This document shows positions 20,682 to 28,418 of a stretch of 64,000 nucleotides of DNA, one piece after another. Source of the stretch: Bradyrhizobium sp. CCGB01. GTDB taxonomy: Bacteria; Pseudomonadota; Alphaproteobacteria; Rhizobiales; Xanthobacteraceae. The DNA lies in NCBI RefSeq assembly GCF_024199795.1, contig NZ_JANADK010000001.1:2604001-2668000 (forward strand). The letters are read 5' to 3'. Made by a program: the position numbers and the translations under genes. The notes beneath the pieces were generated by a model. It had not been told where the DNA came from. It did no database searches and worked only from the letters and a program-made list of their open reading frames with translations. Each line of letters begins with the position of its first letter. Position 1 is the first letter of the stretch.

Positions 20682-22538
20682 ATGAGCATGCATCGCCTGT
20701 TCGCCGAGCAGCTTCGCTGTGCCACCGACGCGACCGGGCAGGTCGATCTCATCAAGCTGGGCGAGTTCGTCAGCGCGGCCTATGAGGCGAGTGACCGCGA
20801 TCGCCGGCGGATGACCGACGCACGCACGCAGACGCATGACCAGGCCGAGGAAGACCTGCTGCGGACCCGCGAGTTCCTCGACACCATCGTCGAGAATATC
20901 CCGATCGCCGTGTTCGCAAAGCGTGCGAAGGATTCGCGCTACATCCTGCTGAACCGCGCCGGCGAACACTATTACGGCCTGCCGCGCGAACAGATGCTGG
21001 GCAGGACGCCCGAGGAGATCTTTCCGGCCGACGTCGCCCGCATGGTCAAAGAGCAGGATCGTCGTGTCGTCGCCACCGGCATGCCGATGTTCCTCGAGGA
21101 GCACCTGCTCGAAGTCGGCATCAAGGGCCACGACCGCGTCGTCAATTCGCGCAAGATGCTGATCACGGACGGCGCCGGCGATCCGCAATATCTGGTCGGT
21201 ATCATCGAGGACGTCACCGAGCGCATCACCACCCAGGAACGCATCAGCCACCTTGCCCAGCATGATGCGCTGACCGACCTGCCGAACCGCAGCGCCTTCA
21301 ATGCGGCGCTGAGCGAGCGGCTGGAACGGGCGCAGGAGGCGTCGGCCAGCTTTGCCGTGCTCAGCCTCGATCTAGATCGCTTCAAGGAGGTCAACGACGT
21401 GTTCGGCCATCCCGTCGGCGACATGCTGATGCGGGCTGCGGCCGAGCGGCTTGCCGCGGAAGCCGATGGCGCCTTCGTCGCCCGCATCGGCGGTGACGAG
21501 TTCATGGTCCTGATGCCGGACGATGTCTGCCGCGAAGCGGTGCTGGCGCTCGGCGAGCGCCTGGTCGAGGCGATCGGTAACGAGCTCGAGGTCGACGACT
21601 ATCTCTCCCATGTCGGCCTGAGCGTCGGCATCGCGCTCTATCCGGATGACGGCGTGGATGCGGCAACGCTGCTCGCCAACGCCGATTCCGCGCTTTATCG
21701 CGCCAAGCGGGAGGGCCGGGGCACGGTGCGCTTCTTCGAATTCGAGATGGACCGGGAGCTGCGCGACCGCAGGCTGCTGTTGCACGATCTGCGGCAGGCG
21801 GTGGAGCAGAACCAGTTACTCGTCTACTTCCAGCCGCAGGCGCGGATGGACTGTGAGATCATCGGTTTCGAGGCGCTGCTGCGCTGGAACCATCCAACGC
21901 GCGGTTTCGTGCCGCCGGACCAGTTCATTCCGCTGGCCGAGGAGAACGGGCTGATCATCCAGATCGGCGAATGGGTCTTGCGCGAAGCATGCCGCGAAGC
22001 CGCCTCCTGGCCGCGGCCGTTGCAGGTCGCGGTCAACCTGTCGCCGGTCCAGTTCCAGGCCGGTGACCTCGAACGCTCCATCCACCAGATCCTGCTGGAG
22101 ACGGGGCTCGCGCCGACGCGGCTCGAGGTCGAGATCACCGAGGGCGTGCTGATCGGCGATTTCACTCGCGCGCTCAATCTGCTGCGCCGGCTGAAGGCGC
22201 TAGGCATCCGCATCGCGATGGACGATTTCGGCACCGGCTATTCCTCGTTGTCCTATCTGCAGTCGTTCCCGTTCGACAAGATCAAGATCGACCGCAGTTT
22301 CATCTCCGATCTCGAAGCGACGCCGCAATCGGCCGAGATCGTTCGCGCGGTCCTGAGCCTCGCGCATGCCTTGCACATTCCGGTCGTCGCGGAAGGAGTG
22401 GAGACGGAGGCGCAACGGGCCTTCCTGGCACGAGAGGCCTGTGAAGAGATGCAAGGCTATCTCATCGGCCGGCCGGAGCCGATCGAACGGTATCTCGAAC
22501 TGATCGGCATCACCGTCGAGCGCCGCCGCTACGCCTAG
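20682..22538 (+). CDS. PAS-GGDEF-EAL cyclic-di-GMP protein
   Basis: 618 residues, soluble. PAS domain about residues 62-180 (LDTIVENIPIAVFAKRAKDS), GGDEF domain 185-352 with intact GGDEF at 270-274, EAL domain 370-610 with EALLRWNH (397-404) and MDDFGTGYSSLSYL. Both the cyclase and phosphodiesterase signatures are preserved, so it may make or degrade c-di-GMP depending on the PAS signal. No RxxD inhibitory site is evident before GGDEF. It lies 264 nt after cbbE with no recognised terminator between, so read-through from the cbb operon cannot be excluded. Confidence 0.93.
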   Translation: MSMHRLFAEQLRCATDATGQVDLIKLGEFVSAAYEASDRDRRRMTDARTQTHDQAEEDLLRTREFLDTIVENIPIAVFAKRAKDSRYILLNRAGEHYYGLPREQMLGRTPEEIFPADVARMVKEQDRRVVATGMPMFLEEHLLEVGIKGHDRVVNSRKMLITDGAGDPQYLVGIIEDVTERITTQERISHLAQHDALTDLPNRSAFNAALSERLERAQEASASFAVLSLDLDRFKEVNDVFGHPVGDMLMRAAAERLAAEADGAFVARIGGDEFMVLMPDDVCREAVLALGERLVEAIGNELEVDDYLSHVGLSVGIALYPDDGVDAATLLANADSALYRAKREGRGTVRFFEFEMDRELRDRRLLLHDLRQAVEQNQLLVYFQPQARMDCEIIGFEALLRWNHPTRGFVPPDQFIPLAEENGLIIQIGEWVLREACREAASWPRPLQVAVNLSPVQFQAGDLERSIHQILLETGLAPTRLEVEITEGVLIGDFTRALNLLRRLKALGIRIAMDDFGTGYSSLSYLQSFPFDKIKIDRSFISDLEATPQSAEIVRAVLSLAHALHIPVVAEGVETEAQRAFLAREACEEMQGYLIGRPEPIERYLELIGITVERRRYA

Positions 22539-22714
22539 CATCCCCTCCGGGTTCCACGCTCGGGTGCTCCGATAGGAACCAATGCGGGCTTGCGCGTTTG
22601 CTGGACGTTAACCCAGGTTGGTCGGGACTTCGCACGCAGCAAATGTTTTGCATAACCGCCATCGGCCTGACGCAAATCGGGGCAATAAGCTCAGTCAATG
22701 CGAGGGAGGGTCTC

Positions 22715-22918
22715 ATGGAGAACGTACGTCGCTACCGCGCGCTGGCCTCTCTCTGTCGTCAGCAGGCGGCCTATCGGCCGCTCCAGAACTGGCAACTCCT
22801 TGGCCAGGCCGAGCATTTCGAATATCTCGCAGAAATTGCGCTGAAGGCACATTTCGACGCGTGCAATGCGCAACGCGAAGACGACGCTGTGCAATGGGAA
22901 ACCCCCGCCGCGGCGTGA
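22715..22918 (+). CDS. Hypothetical protein, paralogue of the 7523-7732 gene
   Basis: 67 residues; ATG at 22715 follows GAGGGAGGG. The motif order ENVRRYRALASLCRQQAAYR, RPLQNWQLLGQAEHFEYLAE matches the 7523 gene. An imperfect EcfG-like site (GGAAC-N15-CGTT from 22575) lies upstream. Family unknown, helical, probably cytoplasmic. Confidence 0.7.
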   Translation: MENVRRYRALASLCRQQAAYRPLQNWQLLGQAEHFEYLAEIALKAHFDACNAQREDDAVQWETPAAA

Positions 22919-22937
22919 GGGCGCTGCACCCGCTTCG

Positions 22938-23774
22938 CTAGTGCGACATCAGTGTCGGGACCGTCATGGCTTCCAGCATGGCGCGGGTGACGCCGCCGAG
23001 GAAGCGCTCCTGCCAGCGCGAATGGCCATAGCCGCCCATCACCAGCAAACCAATGTTTTCGTCGGCCGCCAGCGACAGGATGGTCGGTTGAATGTCGGCA
23101 CGCGCGGCTGACAGGCCGGCCGTGCGGGTCGAGAGCCCGCGCCGGCCGAGATGGCGGGCCAGATGGCTTGCAGAGACCTCATCGGGAACGGCATCGGCTT
23201 CGTTGATCGTGATGATCACGATCTCCTCGGCGCGGGCCAGGAACGGAGCTGCGTCGCGCATCGCTCGGGCGGCGAGGCGACTGCCGTCCCAGCAGATGCC
23301 GATCCGGTTCGCCTTGAAGGCCCCGCGGAAGGTATAGGGCAGGAACAGCACCGGGCCTCCCGACTGGAACAGGATCTCGCCGGGCACGTCGTTGTCGAAC
23401 GAGCCTTGCGCCGGATCCGGCTGGAGCACGATGCTGAGATCGTGGAGCCGCGCCATCTCGCCAAGTGCGACGGCTGCGTCCACCGGGATCGCGCCGAGCG
23501 GGTGGCAGGTGCAGGAAATGCCGGCGTTCGCCGCTTCGCTCCTGAACACCGCGAGCGCCGCCTCGGCCCGCTCCAGGGCACGCTCGCGCTCCAGCTCGAA
23601 CACGGCCGCTACGGCGGCGCCACCTTCCAAGACGTAAGCCGCGCTGCCCGCGACATAGCCGGCGGCGACCGCGTCGACGTGGGCGTTGAGCTTGGCCGCG
23701 AGCGAGATGGACCCGTCGATCAGGGCGCGCGTCGGGCGCTCGGTCGGGATGTGGACGAGAATGTCTTTGTACAT
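22938..23774 (-). CDS. Universal stress protein, tandem Usp domains
   Basis: 278 residues. ATG at 23774 follows ACAGGAGG; the longer frame upstream has no RBS. The first Usp domain begins MYKDILVHIPTERPT; the second (about residues 155-278) contains ICWDGS near its start and the ATP-loop pattern GGYGHSRWQERFLGGVT near its end, matching GxxGx9G(S/T). Such proteins help survival under starvation, oxidative or oxygen-limited stress. It is divergent from the DegP gene. Confidence 0.9.
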   Translation of the reverse strand: MYKDILVHIPTERPTRALIDGSISLAAKLNAHVDAVAAGYVAGSAAYVLEGGAAVAAVFELERERALERAEAALAVFRSEAANAGISCTCHPLGAIPVDAAVALGEMARLHDLSIVLQPDPAQGSFDNDVPGEILFQSGGPVLFLPYTFRGAFKANRIGICWDGSRLAARAMRDAAPFLARAEEIVIITINEADAVPDEVSASHLARHLGRRGLSTRTAGLSAARADIQPTILSLAADENIGLLVMGGYGHSRWQERFLGGVTRAMLEAMTVPTLMSH

Positions 23775-23936
23775 TGCGCGCCTCCTGTGGGGATCATCCG
23801 GTGGCCTCAGTTTTTCATCGGCCGGAGAACCCGCGTTGAGCTGTATCAAACAACCAGCCGCGATTTGGGCGGGCTGCCGGGCCCAGCTCCTTTGCCAAGA
23901 TTTAATCGGACGGACGGGACGCCGTAAGGTGACGAC

Positions 23937-23974
23937 GTCCATGTTGGGTGCAAGGCGACTTACCCAACATGGAC
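23937..23974 (+). promoter_or_regulatory. 13-bp leader hairpin just upstream of degP
   Basis: GTCCATGTTGGGT (23937-23949) and ACCCAACATGGAC (23962-23974) are perfectly complementary with a 12-nt spacer. The right arm ends 8 nt before the ATG at 23983 and includes the only Shine-Dalgarno-like GGA. It could be an operator or an mRNA hairpin limiting translation. Confidence 0.6.
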
Positions 23975-23982
23975 ATTTCGAC

Positions 23983-25518
23983 ATGAACGATCGCGTCAAT
24001 TCCGACACCACCACGTCCCGCACGATCTTGAAGCCGCGCCGGCTTGCGCTGCTCGGCACGGTGGCCGCGCTTGGCGTGGCCGTGCTGGCTGCGTCTCCCG
24101 GCTCTTCGCCGCTTGGCATGGCCTCCTTCGTCGCGCCGGCTCAGGCGGCCGAGAGCGCCGCAACGCCGCCGGGCTTCGGCGATCTCGTCAGCAAGGTCAA
24201 ACCCGCCGTCATCTCGGTGCGGGTCAAAATCGACCAGGACAACGACAAGAGCGCGATGCTGCAGCAGAACCGGATGGATTCGGACGAGGATTCGCCGTTC
24301 GACCAGTTCTCGCGGCAGTTCGGCTTCCGCGGCCCGGGTGGCATGAACGGCATGCCGCGCCAGCGCCACCAGATGATCACGGGCGAAGGCTCCGGCTTCT
24401 TCATCTCCGCCGACGGCTATGCCGTGACCAACAACCACGTCGTCGATCACGCTGAATCGGTGCAGGTGACGATGGACGACGGCACGGTCTACACCGCGAA
24501 GGTGGTCGGCACCGATCCGAAGACCGATCTCGCGCTAATCAAGGTCGACGGCAAGAAGGACTTCCCGTTCGTCAAATTCTCCGACCAGAAGCCGCGCATC
24601 GGCGACTGGGTGGTCGCGGTCGGCAATCCCTTCGGCCTCGGCGGCACCGTCACCGCGGGCATCGTCTCGGCCAACGGTCGCGACATCGGCAACGGTCCCT
24701 ATGACGACTTCATCCAGATCGACGCGCCGATCAACAAGGGCAATTCCGGCGGTCCGGCGTTCGACATGAACGGCAACGTGATCGGCGTGAACACCGCGAT
24801 CTTCTCGCCCTCCGGCGGTTCGGTCGGTATCGGCTTCGACATTCCGGCTTCGACCGCGAAGCTCGTCATCGCGCAGCTGAAGGACAAGGGCGCGGTCACC
24901 CGCGGCTGGCTCGGCGTGCAGGTGCAGCCGGTGAACGCCGAGATCGCCGACAGTCTCGGCCTCAAGGAGGCACGCGGCGCGATCGTGGACAATCCGCAGG
25001 ACGGCAGCCCCGCGGCGAAGGCCGGCATCGAGGCGGGCGACGTCATCACGGCCGTCAACGGCACCGCGATCAAGGACTCCCGCGATCTCGCCCGCACCAT
25101 CGCCACCCTGGCGCCGGGCACGTCGGTGAAGCTCGACGTCTTCCACAAAGGCGCGAACAAGACGGTGACGCTCGCCCTTGGCGAGTTGCCGAACGAGCGG
25201 CAGGCCAAGGCCGGCGACGGCAAGGCGCAGCCGAACACCGGCACGCCGCGCCTTGGTCTCAGCCTGGCGCCGGCCGGCGACGTGCAGGGCGCGGGTCAGA
25301 AGGGCGTCGTCGTTACTGACGTCGACCCGCAGGGACCCGCCGCGCAGCGCGGCATCCAGACCGGCGACGTCATCCTCAATGTCGGCGGCAAGGCCGTCGC
25401 CAATGTCGGCGACGTTCGCTCGGAGCTGGCGCAAGCCAAATCGTCCGGCAAGAACAGCGTGCTGTTGCAGGTGAAGGGCGCGGAAGCGACGCGGTTCGTC
25501 GCGGTGCCGCTGGCATAA
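23983..25518 (+). CDS. degP: DegP/Do-type periplasmic serine protease
   Basis: 511 residues from ATG 23983. An N-terminal membrane or signal segment spans ~20-56 (ending APAQAAE). The trypsin-like domain has the triad H152 (NNHVVDH), D182 (KTDLALI) and S255 (GNSGGPAF). Two PDZ domains follow (about 295-385 and 415-505). It degrades or refolds misfolded envelope proteins. The in-frame ATG at 23941 lies inside the leader hairpin and is less likely. A strong terminator follows at 25543. Confidence 0.92.
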   Translation: MNDRVNSDTTTSRTILKPRRLALLGTVAALGVAVLAASPGSSPLGMASFVAPAQAAESAATPPGFGDLVSKVKPAVISVRVKIDQDNDKSAMLQQNRMDSDEDSPFDQFSRQFGFRGPGGMNGMPRQRHQMITGEGSGFFISADGYAVTNNHVVDHAESVQVTMDDGTVYTAKVVGTDPKTDLALIKVDGKKDFPFVKFSDQKPRIGDWVVAVGNPFGLGGTVTAGIVSANGRDIGNGPYDDFIQIDAPINKGNSGGPAFDMNGNVIGVNTAIFSPSGGSVGIGFDIPASTAKLVIAQLKDKGAVTRGWLGVQVQPVNAEIADSLGLKEARGAIVDNPQDGSPAAKAGIEAGDVITAVNGTAIKDSRDLARTIATLAPGTSVKLDVFHKGANKTVTLALGELPNERQAKAGDGKAQPNTGTPRLGLSLAPAGDVQGAGQKGVVVTDVDPQGPAAQRGIQTGDVILNVGGKAVANVGDVRSELAQAKSSGKNSVLLQVKGAEATRFVAVPLA

Positions 25519-25542
25519 GCCCACGCTTTCTGCGGCAAACTC

Positions 25543-25569
25543 AAAAGGCGGCCCCCGGGCCGCCTTTTT
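25543..25569 (+). terminator. Rho-independent terminator after degP
   Basis: AAAAGGCGGCCC pairs with GGGCCGCCTTTT across a two-base centre (CC), followed by further T; 24 nt past the degP stop. Confidence 0.85.
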
Positions 25570-25790
25570 CGTGCGCGCGCTGGAGATACCCACAGGCTTC
25601 CGATAACATTCTCGTTAACGGCAGCAACGGTGACGGGTTCGTCCGAAAAAGCCGCGTTCGCTCGTCACAGTTCTGACTCGCGTGTTGCGCCTTGGCGGCG
25701 ATGACGACGCCGGGGCGAAATTGCTAGAGTGGAACTTCGAACGCCCGGGCCTCTTGTGGAACCTGACGTTCGCATTTGATCGGTGCCGAC

Positions 25791-26156
25791 ATGGATCGAT
25801 TGAAGCTCTCGCTGAGGCGTGCGCTGCTCGTGGCGCCAATTGTGCTGCTGACGACTGGAAGCGCCTTGGGGCGCGACGACGGCCGCTACGCCAATTCACC
25901 CCTAAAACCCTGGTTCGACAGTTTGCGCAGCCATCTCGGGCCGTGCTGCTCGGATGCGGATGGCTTTGCTGTGTCGGATCCCGATTGGGAATCGCACGAC
26001 GGGCACTATCGCGTGCGGCTCGACGGGCAGTGGGTGGACGTGCCCGATGAGGCCGTCATCACCGAGCCAAACCGGGCTGGCCACACCATGGTGTGGCCGG
26101 TGAAGACCGCGTTCGGGATTTCGATCCGCTGCTTCATGCCGGGCAGCATGATCTGA
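25791..26156 (+). CDS. Secreted hypothetical protein
   Basis: 121 residues from ATG 25791, with a signal peptide (~1-24, LLVAPIVLLTTGSALG). The mature part has a Cys pair and Trp-rich motifs (LGPCCSDADGFAVSDPDWES, GQWVDVPDEAVI) and a final Cys in IRCFMPGS, a pattern I recall in small periplasmic proteins of Bradyrhizobium and Rhodopseudomonas. No enzyme motif is visible. It faces a convergent DUF6496 gene. Confidence 0.72.
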   Translation: MDRLKLSLRRALLVAPIVLLTTGSALGRDDGRYANSPLKPWFDSLRSHLGPCCSDADGFAVSDPDWESHDGHYRVRLDGQWVDVPDEAVITEPNRAGHTMVWPVKTAFGISIRCFMPGSMI

Positions 26157-26163
26157 CGCGGTG

Positions 26164-26463
26164 TCACCGCTTGCTGGATTTGCGCTTCGAAGCCTTCTTC
26201 GGAGCTTTTCGGGATGTCTTCTTGGAGGACTTCCTGGAGGTCTTCTTGGCCGTTGTCCGCTTCGACGTCTTCTTCGGGACCTTCTTGCCCTTCTTGCGCG
26301 CCTTCGACAGCCCGATCGCGATGGCCTGCTTGCGGTTCTTCACGCGTCCGCCGCGACCACCGCGGCCGCTCTTCGCGGTGCCCTTCTTGTAGCGCCGCAT
26401 TTCGCTTTCGACATCGCTGCCGGCGCTGCGTGAGTAGCGGCGCTTCTTTGCCTTGCGTGCCAT
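26164..26463 (-). CDS. DUF6496/histone-like Lys-rich protein
   Basis: 99 residues from ATG 26463 (RBS GGGAGAG). The N-terminal half (SAGSDVESEMRRYKKGTAKS, then RVKNRKQAIAIGLSKARKKG) is the DUF6496 motif. The C-terminal ~35 residues are a Lys/Arg/Ser/Thr tail with repeated KKTSRK-type units, like histone H1 tails, so nucleic-acid binding is likely. An EcfG-type promoter (26491-26515) precedes it, consistent with stress-phase expression. Confidence 0.82.
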   Translation of the reverse strand: MARKAKKRRYSRSAGSDVESEMRRYKKGTAKSGRGGRGGRVKNRKQAIAIGLSKARKKGKKVPKKTSKRTTAKKTSRKSSKKTSRKAPKKASKRKSSKR

Positions 26464-26490
26464 CAACTCTCTCCCTTGGCCCGGGGAAAG

Positions 26491-26515
26491 AACCGCATCA
26501 CTGACCCAACGTTCC
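26491..26515 (-). promoter_or_regulatory. EcfG-type promoter for the DUF6496 gene
   Basis: On the minus strand this reads GGAAC-N16-GGTT, one base from GGAAC-N16-CGTT, 28 nt before the start codon. Confidence 0.45.
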
Positions 26516-26535
26516 AAATGCGCCGGCCGCGCTCC

Positions 26536-26730
26536 TCAGAAGGAGTTCGCCAGCTCGATCTCGTCTTCCAGCGCTCGGATGCGGCGCGCAGCCTCGGTGA
26601 AGGACAGAGCCCGATCGTATTGAGTGGGCTGATAGGCTTCCTCGCTCAGACGCTTCAGCTTCAGCCCCTGCGCTCTCGTCATCTGCTCCGTGAGGAAAAC
26701 CCTGGCGTCATATTTACCCTGAACCTGCAT
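26536..26730 (-). CDS. Small DUF3072-like protein
   Basis: 64 residues. The order LTEQMTRAQGLKLKRLSEEA then LSFTEAARRIRALEDE resembles the DUF3072 helix pair (MTxxQxxxLxxLxEEA...LTxxEAxxRIxxL). It is divergent from a coiled-coil gene across a 61-nt AT-rich gap. The match is by eye, so family assignment is tentative. Confidence 0.65.
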   Translation of the reverse strand: MQVQGKYDARVFLTEQMTRAQGLKLKRLSEEAYQPTQYDRALSFTEAARRIRALEDEIELANSF

Positions 26731-26791
26731 CTGGCCTCTCCGTTCTGAAATCGTGACTTGACTATATGTTCTTATTTTGTTCTAACAAGCC

Positions 26792-27067
26792 ATGGACAAC
26801 AGAATTAATGAAATTCGACGCAAAATCAGCGCCTTGAGGCTCGAAATGGCCGACATCGAGGTGTCCGTGCGCGACCTCGTCAATCGCGATCGTGACTGCA
26901 CAGAAAAGGCCCTGGCGCAGATGGATCTGCGCCGGAAAATCAACCTGCTGATCGGCGAATGGAAGGCTGCCGGTGGCGGCGATGTTCTGCCCGACGTCCG
27001 CGACCGGGTACGCCTGCGTCCCGCGACGACATCCGGCAGTCCCCTGCGCGTGGTCGCGCGGCGCTGA
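26792..27067 (+). CDS. Hypothetical coiled-coil protein
   Basis: 91 residues; residues 1-55 are a helical, charged segment (INEIRRKISALRLEMADIEV). No signal peptide. It is followed 18 nt later by a similar short helical gene and probably forms an operon with it. Family not recognised. Confidence 0.6.
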   Translation: MDNRINEIRRKISALRLEMADIEVSVRDLVNRDRDCTEKALAQMDLRRKINLLIGEWKAAGGGDVLPDVRDRVRLRPATTSGSPLRVVARR

Positions 27068-27085
27068 GAATTTTGGGAGCGTGCG

Positions 27086-27271
27086 GTGGAAGAAGACCCG
27101 GACACGTACCGGATTCTAAAGCTGCGCGCCGAAATTCTCGAACTCGGCTCCGCCATCCGGCAATTGCAGCGCGAGGGTCTCGACGATGCCGCAGCCCAGC
27201 TTCTGATCGCACGCAAGCGCGCACAGCTTGAGCATCTCGTGAAGGCGAATGCCACGGGGCGGCCGCTTTAG
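27086..27271 (+). CDS. Hypothetical short helical protein
   Basis: 61 residues from GTG 27086 with GGGAGC upstream. Composition is helical (LRAEILELGSAIRQLQREGL, ARKRAQLEHLVKA). Same strand and close to the preceding gene; a terminator follows at 27358. Confidence 0.55.
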   Translation: MEEDPDTYRILKLRAEILELGSAIRQLQREGLDDAAAQLLIARKRAQLEHLVKANATGRPL

Positions 27272-27354
27272 CATCCCCTACATCCGACCGGCCGCGGTGA
27301 GCTGACGCGAACGCCGACGATGTGGCGGCCAGAAGGATTTCCAATGAGCTCCAA

Positions 27355-27390
27355 AGCGAAGGCCCCGCGTTGCCGCGAGGCCTTTTATTT
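27355..27390 (+). terminator. Rho-independent terminator between convergent genes
   Basis: GAAGGCCCCGCG-TTG-CCGCGAGGCCTTTTATTT forms a long GC stem followed by a T-rich tail. It can serve the plus-strand pair ending at 27271 and, less well, the minus-strand gene ending at 27403. Confidence 0.75.
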
Positions 27391-27402
27391 GGCGGCCAGA
27401 GC

Positions 27403-27648
27403 TCACTTGGTGTTGGTCATGCCGCCCTTGTTGTTCGTCATGGTGCCGCCCTGGTCGGAGCCGGGGCCAGAACCCCCTTGACCTGAGGGATCAGCGCCCT
27501 TGGAGGATTTGGTGTTGGCGCCTGTGGTCTGCGACGACGACATCGACGATCCCTGCTTGGCCTTGTGCGACTTGGCCTGCGCGGCGAACGGGGCGGCGGC
27601 GAGGCCGGTTGCCAGCATTACGGTGAGAGCGAGCCTGGTGGTTTTCAT
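27403..27648 (-). CDS. Small secreted low-complexity protein
   Basis: 81 residues: signal peptide (1-25, LATGLAAAPFAAQA) then a Ser/Gly/Thr/Lys-rich disordered tail with several GG and TN steps. No domain recognised. An EcfG-type promoter precedes it at 27687-27711. Confidence 0.72.
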   Translation of the reverse strand: MKTTRLALTVMLATGLAAAPFAAQAKSHKAKQGSSMSSSQTTGANTKSSKGADPSGQGGSGPGSDQGGTMTNNKGGMTNTK

Positions 27649-27686
27649 GCGCGGGAACTCCCTGAGTTAAATTGACGCAGGCAGCC

Positions 27687-27711
27687 AACCGCCGTTTGCC
27701 GCAGGAGTTCC
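27687..27711 (-). promoter_or_regulatory. EcfG-type promoter for the 27403-27648 gene
   Basis: Minus strand GGAAC-N16-GGTT, ending 39 nt before the start codon. One mismatch to GGAAC-N16-CGTT. Confidence 0.45.
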
Positions 27712-27743
27712 GACGAAAGCGCCCGGGGCGCTTCACGCAGGCT

Positions 27744-28001
27744 TCAAAATTCCTTGTCCTCGGCAAGGATGAACACGAGGCCCGTGAGCGTCGCGCCGAT
27801 CGCGAATGTCGTGACCAGTGTGGTGACGAAGACGACAGCGGCCGAATAGCCGCCATGGTTCAGCAAATTTGCGACCGCCGGATTGAGCAGGACGAGGGCG
27901 AGACCGAAGACCAGGCCGAGGGCTGCGCCCATCATCGCATGCGTCATCAGCTTGATGACGCCGGTCGGAGAGATGAGGCTCGGCGACTTTTTCGCGGGCA
28001 T
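27744..28001 (-). CDS. Small two-helix membrane protein
   Basis: 85 residues with two hydrophobic segments (AALGLVFGLALVLLNPAVAN and VFVTTLVTTFAIGATLTGLV) separated by a short loop, and a charged end (EDKEF). Preceded by a perfect EcfG-type promoter at 28027-28051. Function unknown. Confidence 0.7.
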   Translation of the reverse strand: MPAKKSPSLISPTGVIKLMTHAMMGAALGLVFGLALVLLNPAVANLLNHGGYSAAVVFVTTLVTTFAIGATLTGLVFILAEDKEF

Positions 28002-28026
28002 GGAACAGCCTCACGGTGTGGCATAG

Positions 28027-28051
28027 AACGCGCGCGCCGATTGCGGGTTCC
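28027..28051 (-). promoter_or_regulatory. EcfG promoter (exact GGAAC-N16-CGTT)
   Basis: Exact minus-strand match to the alphaproteobacterial EcfG consensus, 26 nt before the start codon of the small membrane protein gene. Confidence 0.65.
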
Positions 28052-28111
28052 ATTCTCATGAAGATATTGTCATTCCCCGCTTCATCCGACGTTCATGCCG
28101 GTCTTGCGAAG

Positions 28112-28360
28112 ATGAAAGCCAACAACACGGGAACATCCGATATGGGTAAGGTCGTCTTTCTCTATCGCTCGTTGGCCTATCGCAACGCCGCCGCGGACAT
28201 GCTGCGGAAGGCGCGCAAGCTGCCGCGCGGTGTCGAGCGGAGCGCAGCCCGCCGATACGCGCGGGCACTGCGCGACCTCTCGCAAACCGAAGCCTGGCTC
28301 GAAGGACGTGTCGCTGACGAGCCTCAGCCGATGCAGCGTATGAGGGTCGCGGCGCGCTAG
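28112..28360 (+). CDS. Hypothetical basic protein
   Basis: 82 residues from ATG 28112; ATG 28142 (MGKVVFLYRSLAYRN) is an alternative. Arg/Ala-rich helical sequence (ADMLRKARKLPRGVERSAAR). No known domain. Ends just before a repeat element. Confidence 0.55.
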   Translation: MKANNTGTSDMGKVVFLYRSLAYRNAAADMLRKARKLPRGVERSAARRYARALRDLSQTEAWLEGRVADEPQPMQRMRVAAR

Positions 28361-28418
28361 AGCTTGACGCGTTTTCTTCACGCGAACCGGAGTCTACTTC
28401 GCTCGGAAACGCGCTAGC
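28357..28418. repeat. Short dispersed repeat with CGCGTTT/AAACGCG ends
   Basis: CGCTAG and CGCGTTTTC at the left mirror GGAAACGCG and CTAGC at the right, enclosing CTTCACGCGAACCGG and CTACTTCGCTCG. I recall this unit as highly repeated in Bradyrhizobium and Rhodopseudomonas intergenic DNA. It separates convergent genes. Confidence 0.55.

Noticed and set aside
22575..22600. EcfG promoter upstream of the 22715 gene
   Set aside because: GGAAC-N15-CGTT has spacing one base too short and lies over 110 nt from the start; kept only as a weak hint.
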